From JAKEGN01 sp964465665 (GTDB taxonomy: Bacteria > Pseudomonadota > Gammaproteobacteria > Steroidobacterales > Woeseiaceae), in NCBI GenBank assembly GCA_964465665.1, contig CAYXKM010000100.1, positions 1 through 9,633 on the forward strand: a stretch of DNA of 9,633 nucleotides. The letters run 5' to 3'. The position numbers were made by a program, and so were the translations under genes. Positions within the stretch are counted from its first letter, which is position 1; the number at the start of each line of letters is the position of its first letter. Below are positions 4,472-9,633 of this stretch, piece by piece. The notes below the pieces were generated by a model, which did not search any database, was not told the DNA's origin, and was given only the letters and a program-made list of their open reading frames with translations.

Positions 4472-6424
4472 ATGAATGCCAAGCATTACCTGGACTTCCT
4501 CGCGACAGCGCTGCTCTGCGTTGGTCTCGCCCTTGCAGCGTTTGCCCAGGAACACACGGTCACCGACGGTGGCACGATCGATAGGGCCACCACCGAAAGG
4601 GTGTATCCGTCGAAGCCACCCTACTCTCCTTACGTCGGGCGCAACTTTCCGACACGACCGTTTTTCGGCGACACCCACCTGCACACTGCGATGTCCTTTG
4701 ACGCGGGCATGTTTGGCGCCCGGCTCGGCCCGGTGGAGGCGTATCGATTCGCCAGGGGCGAGGAAGTGACCTCGTCGTCCGGCCAGCGGGTGCGCCTGTC
4801 GCGTCCTCTGGATTTTCTGGTGGTGGCGGATCACTCGGATTTCATGGGCCTGGCGCCGGATTTCCTCGGTGGCAAGCCCGAGGTCCTGGCCGACCCTATC
4901 GCCCGTCGCTGGTATGAACTCATCCGCGAGGGCAAGGCTGGGCAGGCCTTCAACGAGCTTCTGCCGCTTTACGGTGCCGGGAAGATGCCGGCGACGATGC
5001 AGTATCTGCCGGGCAGCCCCGGCTACGGCTCGGCGTGGCAGGCGACCATTCAGGCCGCGGAACAGGCCAACGAGCCAGGCCGCTTTACGGCGTTCATCGG
5101 CTACGAGTGGACCTCGAATACCGGTGGCAACAACCTGCACCGCAACGTGATTTTCCGCGACGGCGGCTCGAAGGCCGGCCAGATCGAGCCCTACACCACT
5201 TTTCCCCCGCTTGGCAGCGCCGATCCACGCGATCTCTGGAAGTGGATGGCCGCCTACGAGGAGAAGACCGGCGGCCGCTTGTTGGCCATCGCGCACAATG
5301 GCAATCTTTCCAACGGCCTGATGTTCCCGCTCATCGAGCCGGTCTCCGGGCGCAAGCTCGACAAGGACTACGCTCTGACCCGCGCGAAGTGGGAGCGCCT
5401 CTACGAAGCCACCCAGACCAAGGGCGATGGCGAAACGCATCCGTTTTTATCACCCAATGACGAGTTCGCAGCATTCAACCGCTGGGACCGATCCAACCTC
5501 GACGGCTCGGTTCGCAAGAAACAGGAGATGCTGGAGTACGAATACGTGCGGTCAGCGTACAAGAACGGCCTCAAGCTCGAGGCGACGCTCGGCGCGAATC
5601 CCTTCAAGTTCGGCCTTGTCGGTTCGACCGACTCGCACATCGGAATCTCCGCGGTCGAGGAGGACAATTTCTTCGGCAAGATGGCCACTGCCGAACCAAG
5701 CGCGCAGCGGTGGGAGCATCCGTTCATCAAGAACGCAGCCTCGGGCGTGACCATCTTCGGCTGGGAGACACAAGCCGCGGGGTACGCCGCCGTGTGGGCC
5801 CAGGAAAACACCCGCGAATCCGTATTCGACGCCATGCAACGGCGCGAGACCTACGCCACGACCGGACCGCGCATGGCAGTGCGCCTATTTGGCGGCTGGG
5901 AGTTTGAGGCGAAGGACGCAGAGTCCCGCAGCCCCGCGATGATCGGCTACAGCAAAGGCGTGCCCATGGGCGGTGATCTCACGGCTGCTCCGGCCGGAAA
6001 GGCGCCCACCTTCCTCGTAGCCGCGCTGCGCGATCCCATCGGCGCAAATCTCGACCGCTACCAGATCGTCAAGGGCTGGCTGGACGCGAAAGGCGAGCTG
6101 CACGAACGCATTTACGACGTCGCCGTCTCGGATGGCCGGTCGATCGGCGCGGATGGTCGGTGCAACACAGCGGTCGGCAACACGGTGGATGTGGAGAACG
6201 CTACCTGGAGTAATACCATCGGTGCGCCGGAGCTGATCGCGGTATGGACAGATCCGGATTTCTACGCCAAGCAGCGCGCCTTCTACTACGGTCGCGTGAT
6301 CGAGATTCCGACGCCGCGCTGGACGGCCTACGACGCGAAGCATTTCGGCGTGAAGATGCCGGAGGAAGTCCCGATGACGACGACCGAACGCGCCTACACG
6401 TCGCCGATCTGGTATTCGCCATGA
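4472..6424 (+). CDS. Secreted DUF3604 protein (PHP-like putative metallohydrolase)
   Basis: 650 residues from ATG 4472. This start gives a Sec signal peptide with hydrophobic core LATALLCVGLALAAF and a likely cut after AFA at residue 25, and AAAGGA (4455-4460) lies upstream at a longish 11-base spacing. The same frame is open back to 4253, but that extension is not protein-like. The mature protein is DUF3604. Early motif FFGDTHLHT carries His69 and His71, VVADHSD carries Asp120 and His121, GYEWTS carries Glu212, AIAHNGN carries His275, and GSTDSHIG carries Asp387 and His389. These His/Asp clusters match the metal-binding pattern of PHP-type phosphoesterases, so a di- or trinuclear metal site is likely; the reaction is not established. 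The length is normal for the family. It is first in the 4472-7403 operon, with the next gene starting 22 bases after its stop. Confidence 0.92.
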   Translation: MNAKHYLDFLATALLCVGLALAAFAQEHTVTDGGTIDRATTERVYPSKPPYSPYVGRNFPTRPFFGDTHLHTAMSFDAGMFGARLGPVEAYRFARGEEVTSSSGQRVRLSRPLDFLVVADHSDFMGLAPDFLGGKPEVLADPIARRWYELIREGKAGQAFNELLPLYGAGKMPATMQYLPGSPGYGSAWQATIQAAEQANEPGRFTAFIGYEWTSNTGGNNLHRNVIFRDGGSKAGQIEPYTTFPPLGSADPRDLWKWMAAYEEKTGGRLLAIAHNGNLSNGLMFPLIEPVSGRKLDKDYALTRAKWERLYEATQTKGDGETHPFLSPNDEFAAFNRWDRSNLDGSVRKKQEMLEYEYVRSAYKNGLKLEATLGANPFKFGLVGSTDSHIGISAVEEDNFFGKMATAEPSAQRWEHPFIKNAASGVTIFGWETQAAGYAAVWAQENTRESVFDAMQRRETYATTGPRMAVRLFGGWEFEAKDAESRSPAMIGYSKGVPMGGDLTAAPAGKAPTFLVAALRDPIGANLDRYQIVKGWLDAKGELHERIYDVAVSDGRSIGADGRCNTAVGNTVDVENATWSNTIGAPELIAVWTDPDFYAKQRAFYYGRVIEIPTPRWTAYDAKHFGVKMPEEVPMTTTERAYTSPIWYSP

Positions 6425-6435
6425 AACGACCCCAT

Positions 6436-6449
6436 GAGAGGAGAACTTG
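6436..6449 (+). promoter_or_regulatory. Strong ribosome binding site deciding a TTG start
   Basis: GAGAGGAGAAC followed by TTG. This is the best Shine-Dalgarno in the window. The next in-frame ATG would remove about a quarter of the DUF1801 protein, so the TTG at 6447 is preferred. Confidence 0.65.
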
Positions 6450-6866
6450 AAAAAGTCGGACGCGAGCCAGGGCCAGTCGGCATCGAAACTTATTTCGCAA
6501 AGAATCGCCGAGCTTGGGGACTGGCGCGGCGAAACCCTCGCCATAATGCGCAATCTTATCAAGGAAGCAGACCGCGAGGTCGTCGAGGAGTGGAAGTGGA
6601 TGGGCACTCCGGTCTGGTCGCACGATGGCATCATCTGCACCGGCGAATCCTACAAGTCGGTCGTGAAGCTGACCTTTGCCAAGGGTGCGTCACTTAAGGA
6701 TCCGGCCCGACTCTTCAATTCGAGTCTCGACGGAAAAGTGCGTCGCGCGATCGACATCCGCGAAGGAGAACCCGTTAACGCGGCCGCATTCAAGGCGCTC
6801 GTTCGGGAAGCGGTCGCCCTCAACCGATCCGGAAAATCCAGACCTTCGAAGAAAGCGAAGTCCTGA
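6447..6866 (+). CDS. DUF1801 (YdhG-like) protein
   Basis: 139 residues, cytoplasmic, from TTG at 6447. The DUF1801 core runs from about residue 27 to 125. Visible family features are the helix ETLAIMRNLIKEAD, the motif EEWKWMGTPVWSHDGIICTG, the strand-rich SVVKLTFAKGASLKDPARLF, and the C-terminal helix AAFKALVREAVALN. The last 11 or so residues are a basic tail (SGKSRPSKKAKS). The family is widespread and small and has no established biochemical function. The gene lies 22 bases after DUF3604 and 10 bases before the cupin, whose Shine-Dalgarno overlaps this stop codon, so the three are almost certainly co-transcribed. Length is normal for the family. Confidence 0.9.
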   Translation: MKKSDASQGQSASKLISQRIAELGDWRGETLAIMRNLIKEADREVVEEWKWMGTPVWSHDGIICTGESYKSVVKLTFAKGASLKDPARLFNSSLDGKVRRAIDIREGEPVNAAAFKALVREAVALNRSGKSRPSKKAKS

Positions 6867-6876
6867 GGATCCGGCC

Positions 6877-7314
6877 ATGCCAGAGAATCCTATGCCGGAA
6901 GATTTGTCATCGCGCAACGCAGTCGTTCTCGGCCCCGGCGAGGGCCGCAGCTATCCGATGGGCCGAATCAATGCGGTTTTCAAAGCCGATGGAGCAGAAA
7001 CCGGTTCGCAATACTCGATCTCGGAATGGTGGCTCGAAGCTCACACGCAGGGACCCGGGCCTCATTCGCATGCCGAGGACGATATTTTCTATGTCATCGA
7101 AGGCACCATGAGCGTATTGATCGGGCAAGCATGGACTCACGCCGGCAAAGGCGCCTTCGTGCTCGTCCCCGGTGGCACGACGCACGACTTCGAAAACCGG
7201 GGCGACACCCGTGCCGGAGTCCTGAATTTCTCAGTGCCCGGCGCGTTCGAAGACCACATGCCGGGCATTGCAGAATGGTTCAGGCAGAACCCGCCGAAAC
7301 CCGCAGGGATTTGA
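6877..7314 (+). CDS. Single-domain cupin protein
   Basis: 145 residues from ATG 6877, preceded by TGAGGA (6864-6869) at seven bases; a second ATG at 6892 is less well placed. Cupin motif 1 is visible as GPGPHSHAEDDIFYVIEG, with His63 and His65 as metal ligands. The position of the usual glutamate ligand is occupied by Asp69. Motif 2, GAFVLVPGGTTHDFEN, is canonical, with His103 and Asn107. This is a small beta-barrel, metal-binding fold found in dioxygenases, isomerases and sugar-binding proteins; the activity here cannot be inferred. No signal peptide is present, so it is cytoplasmic. Its TGA overlaps the ATG of the following truncated GFA gene by one base, indicating translational coupling. 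Confidence 0.9.
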   Translation: MPENPMPEDLSSRNAVVLGPGEGRSYPMGRINAVFKADGAETGSQYSISEWWLEAHTQGPGPHSHAEDDIFYVIEGTMSVLIGQAWTHAGKGAFVLVPGGTTHDFENRGDTRAGVLNFSVPGAFEDHMPGIAEWFRQNPPKPAGI

Positions 7315-7403
7315 TGAGTACCGGAATTGCCAACCACGACGGCGGCGGCATCTGCCGCTGCATCCGCTACCGGATGACCAGCGGGACGCTCGTCGTCCAC
7401 TGA
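7314..7403 (+). pseudogene. Truncated GFA/CENP-V family gene (N-terminal 29 codons)
   Basis: ATG at 7314 overlaps the cupin stop (TGATG) and opens a 29-codon frame: NHDGGGICRCIRYRMTSGTLVVH, then TGA at 7401-7403. The GGGICRCIRY block aligns without gaps to the start of GFA (glutathione-dependent formaldehyde-activating type) proteins, where the pattern is GG-C-x-C-GA-x-RY. VVH is the point where these proteins enter their zinc-binding His-Cys cluster. The stop falls exactly there, and sequence beyond it in the same frame is not GFA-like. Family members normally exceed 100 residues, so the remainder has been deleted or replaced rather than merely interrupted. The first cysteine of the GG-C-x-C block is a glycine here. 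It may still be translated as a short peptide. Confidence 0.72.
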
Positions 7404-7424
7404 GGCGATCCGCTTCGTTTTTTT
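7403..7424 (+). terminator. Weak plus-strand terminator candidate
   Basis: Stem AGGCG / CGCTT (7403-7407 with 7411-7415, one G-U pair) around a three-base loop, then CG and seven T (7418-7424). Just after the truncated GFA gene, it would end the DUF3604 operon. The stem is short, so efficiency is doubtful. It overlaps sequence that can alternatively pair with 7433-7442. Confidence 0.35.
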
Positions 7425-7721
7425 GCCCGGACAAAAAAGCGGCTCCGCAGGGGAGCCGCTTGTACCATCATGAGTACGTTTGTCTTGGCCTGCTATCCCC
7501 CGCCAAGGTGTACCTGAAGGTGCCGTCGAAATCGCTGCTTGAGCCGTATACTGGATAGCTGTTGCAATCAGGCTACGAAATGCAGGCTCAGACAGTGTCA
7601 AAAAACCTTCATTGTGTCAATTCTTTACGACCGAAAGGCATCGGAAGCGGACACCCGATGGAGAAGTGTTGCACGTCCGCAACTATCTGGGCAGCTGCCG
7701 GGCCGGTCGACCCGAAACAAA
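7404..7721. other. Convergent gene-free region
   Basis: 318 bases between the end of the plus-strand operon and the end of the M16 gene. It holds the terminator hairpins listed separately. It also holds a pair of GTGTCAA direct repeats (7595-7601 and 7614-7620) and a loose 6-bp inverted repeat CATCGG / CCGATG (7639-7644 and 7655-7660). No credible gene was found on either strand. Confidence 0.6.
7433..7461 (-). terminator. Rho-independent terminator for the M16 gene
   Basis: Perfect 10-bp stem AAGCGGCTCC / GGAGCCGCTT (7437-7446 and 7452-7461) with a five-base loop. Read on the minus strand it is followed by six T (complement of A 7433-7438). It is about 260 bases past the M16 stop codon. On the plus strand only TT follows the stem, so it works mainly for minus-strand transcripts. 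Confidence 0.85.
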
Positions 7722-9633
7722 TCAATCACTTGCCTCGGCGGCGCCGGCGCCGCCTGTGCGCCCGCCCGCGCTGTGGAATACCTCACCGCCAGGGACAACC
7801 CGGATGTCCTCCGCGGCAACACCGAGGGATAGCGCTTCGATCGCCTTGTCCTCCTCGAGGAGTTCCGCTGGTTTGTCCGCGTCGTACTTCATCGGTGATG
7901 CGCGGTTTGCCGCCAGCCTGTCCTGGAGTTCCGCGGCATCGCGGGCCACGAACACGAACTGCATGTTTTCGGTATCGAGATTTTCCCGGATCACCCGATT
8001 GACATCCGCCAGCGTCAACTTGCCCAGCCCATCGCGCACATAACTCGCAAAATCGCCGGTGCCGTAATACTGGCTGTCGAGCTCGTAACCGAGTTGCCGA
8101 GACTGGCCGTCCGTGAGCAGGCTCACCGACTTCTTCAGGAAACTGCGCGTCGCTTCAAAATCGGACTCGCTGATGCCCTCGTCGACCAGTTTCTGCAGTT
8201 CGAACATCGCCGTGCGCGTCGCGAAATGCGCGTCATTGTTGCCGCGCAACGGCCTGATCCAGACCTGGAAAATCTGTTGCTGGCGGCCGAGATTCGTGTC
8301 CGGCTTGAACTGGAACATGCCGCGTGGAAAGTATTCGATGTAGGCATAGTTTCCGTAGTTCATGCCGCGCGTCTCGCGAATCCTCCGGTACAGGTGACCG
8401 CTGCTCGCCCGGTGCTCGCCGAAATAGGAACGGGCAAGCCACAGCGCCACCCAGTCAGGATCGCCGCGTTTCAGCTCAATGGGGAACCCGAACGACACCG
8501 CAACCGCCGGCGTTTCCTTTTCGACGATGGTCGCCTTTCGCCCATCGGGCATGGGCGCCGGCGGCAACGCGACTGATGCGCGCTCACCTGGCAGCAGCAC
8601 CTGCAGGTCCCCACTCACGCGTGCAACGAAATCAGCCGGGTAACCGCCGGCGATGCCAACCGTGATATTGCGGAGGGTGTAATAGTCCGCGTAGAACTTC
8701 TTCACATCGTCGAGTCTTATCGATTCGATCTGTCCGCTGTCGCCGAGATTCAGTGATCCGTAAGGGTGATCCGGACCGTACAGCTCGGCGTACAGAACCT
8801 CCTTGCCGAGTTCCTCATCGTTGTTGGCCACCAGGTCACTGCGGATCTGGTTGACCAATTGCGTCTTAACGCGCGCAAAGTCCTGCTCGCGCCAGCCGGG
8901 AGTCAGCAACTGGCCGCTGACCAGCTTGTACCAGGTGTCGAGATTGTCCTTGTGCACCTGCCCTGCAAGGCGGGTCATCTCCTTGTCGAGCTGTGCGGAA
9001 AATCCGGCCGCCATCGGGTACATCGCATCGTTGATCTGCTGGGTGGTGTAATCGACTGATCCTGCGTCGGAGATCATCGCCGCGGTCAGGGCCGCGAGGC
9101 CCTTCTTGCCCGGCGGATCCATGGCGGCACCAGCGTGCACCAGGAACGCGAAATCGACCAGCGGCGACGATGCCGACGGTAGTGCCACCACGGTCACGGG
9201 CTCGTTGTCGGCTCCTGGGCGTCGCAATGCACTCAAGTCCGGTCCGGACACCTCGTTCTTCGCGACCGTCTCATTTTCCACGGGCGCTGACATGCCCTTT
9301 GCGGCAACGAGAGCATCGAGCGCGGCAGTGCCGTCGATACCGGCGAGCGATACGCTGTCGGAGAGGGTTACTGTCACGCGCGCGGCATCGGTGAAGTACT
9401 TGTTGGCGTAGTCGCGAATATCTTCTGCCGTCAATGCGTCGTAGCTGCGATATACCTCGTTGATGGTTTCCGGCGTACGCCAGAAATGCACAAAAGCGGC
9501 GAGCACGGCGCCAATATCGCCGGAGTTGTCGAGTTGCGAGGTGAACTGGTAGCGCAGGCGTGACTTGGTCGCCTCGACCATGGATGCCGGCACCAGTTCG
9601 GTGCGGGCACGAGCCAGCGTTTCGTGTATGGCC
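7722..9633 (-). CDS. Large M16 (insulinase/pitrilysin-type) peptidase, C-terminal part (partial, N-terminus off window)
   Basis: About 636 residues are visible. The frame is open through the right edge and the sequence before base 9593 (AIHETLARARTEL) continues the protein, so the true start lies beyond the window. M16 proteins are zinc peptidases built from two homologous halves. The visible part begins in the late first half and contains the complete second half. Family-like features include the helix near the start (LARARTELVPASMVEATKS), HPYGSLNLG followed by LDDVKKFYADYY, and YRRIRETRGMNYGNYAY with the R and Y (8355-8369) that help bind substrate. The HxxEH zinc motif should be in the missing first half. 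At the equivalent place in the second half, GLAALTAAMISDAG (9060-9101) has no metal ligands, as usual for the inactive half. The last 25 or so residues are a Gly/Ala-rich tail (SAGGRTGGAGAAEASD). Export is likely but the signal peptide is not visible. Confidence 0.92.
   Translation of the reverse strand, partial: AIHETLARARTELVPASMVEATKSRLRYQFTSQLDNSGDIGAVLAAFVHFWRTPETINEVYRSYDALTAEDIRDYANKYFTDAARVTVTLSDSVSLAGIDGTAALDALVAAKGMSAPVENETVAKNEVSGPDLSALRRPGADNEPVTVVALPSASSPLVDFAFLVHAGAAMDPPGKKGLAALTAAMISDAGSVDYTTQQINDAMYPMAAGFSAQLDKEMTRLAGQVHKDNLDTWYKLVSGQLLTPGWREQDFARVKTQLVNQIRSDLVANNDEELGKEVLYAELYGPDHPYGSLNLGDSGQIESIRLDDVKKFYADYYTLRNITVGIAGGYPADFVARVSGDLQVLLPGERASVALPPAPMPDGRKATIVEKETPAVAVSFGFPIELKRGDPDWVALWLARSYFGEHRASSGHLYRRIRETRGMNYGNYAYIEYFPRGMFQFKPDTNLGRQQQIFQVWIRPLRGNNDAHFATRTAMFELQKLVDEGISESDFEATRSFLKKSVSLLTDGQSRQLGYELDSQYYGTGDFASYVRDGLGKLTLADVNRVIRENLDTENMQFVFVARDAAELQDRLAANRASPMKYDADKPAELLEEDKAIEALSLGVAAEDIRVVPGGEVFHSAGGRTGGAGAAEASD

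Noticed and set aside
4340..5440. Long minus-strand open frame of 366 codons opposite the DUF3604 gene
   Set aside because: The plus frame carries a signal peptide and clear DUF3604 motifs. The minus frame is a shadow typical of GC-rich DNA, with Arg/Ala/Gly-rich, motif-free sequence.
5885..6640. Minus-strand open frame of 251 codons
   Set aside because: It lies opposite the end of DUF3604 and the start of DUF1801, has no family features, and conflicts with two well-supported genes.
7595..7620. GTGTCAA direct repeats 19 bases apart
   Set aside because: Seven-base repeats in a short convergent spacer with no associated gene start; too weak to interpret.
7631..7660. Possible third relative of the intergenic repeat (ACCGAAAGG followed by GCGGACAC) with a 6-bp inverted repeat
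   Set aside because: Similarity to copies A and B is limited to a short CCGAAAGG stretch, and the second block TTGAGTnACA is absent.
1..9633. CRISPR array, tRNA, rRNA, prophage or insertion sequence
   Set aside because: No regularly spaced repeats, no cloverleaf or rRNA-like sequence, and no transposase, integrase or phage protein were seen on either strand.

Overview
The window looks like a chromosome segment of a Gram-negative bacterium, most likely a gammaproteobacterium. Supporting this are a two-component VC_2705-type sodium:solute symporter, an apparent outer-membrane lipoprotein, several Sec signal peptides and a large M16 peptidase. The finer taxonomic placement is inference; marine or sediment lineages are plausible. 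Flanking genes are GC-rich: a hand count of lines 5041-5100 and 6001-6060 gives 81 of 120 bases. Part of the middle is clearly poorer: lines 1681-1800 give 55 of 120.

Layout. (1) 1-1107, minus strand: a small DUF4212 symporter subunit followed by the N-terminal 280 residues of its large sodium:solute symporter partner, cut by the left edge. A perfect 17-bp palindrome lies upstream of this operon. (2) 1108-1500: gene-free upstream region. (3) 1501-3998, plus strand: four genes in a row. They are a secreted orphan, a membrane-anchored orphan, an alpha/beta-hydrolase lipoprotein and a small soluble orphan. Two related intergenic motifs bracket the hydrolase gene. (4) About 4019-4320: the frameshifted C-terminal remnant of a PQQ-dependent dehydrogenase. 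(5) 4472-7403, plus strand: a compact operon of a secreted DUF3604 protein, a DUF1801 protein, a cupin and a GFA-family gene cut to 29 codons. (6) 7404-7721: convergent gene-free region with a strong terminator for the minus strand. (7) 7722-9633, minus strand: the C-terminal two thirds or so of a large M16 (insulinase-type) peptidase, cut by the right edge.

How it fits together. The symporter pair is a conserved uptake system. The tight spacing of DUF3604, DUF1801, cupin and GFA indicates co-transcription, but no shared pathway can be read from the sequence. The middle section carries orphan genes of different composition, a decayed enzyme fragment and a repeated intergenic motif, and it reads as an accessory region that has undergone insertion and deletion. 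I found no integrase, transposase, CRISPR array, phage gene, tRNA or rRNA. No clearly new multi-gene system is visible; the best leads are the repeat-bracketed hydrolase, the two broken genes and the operator-like palindrome.
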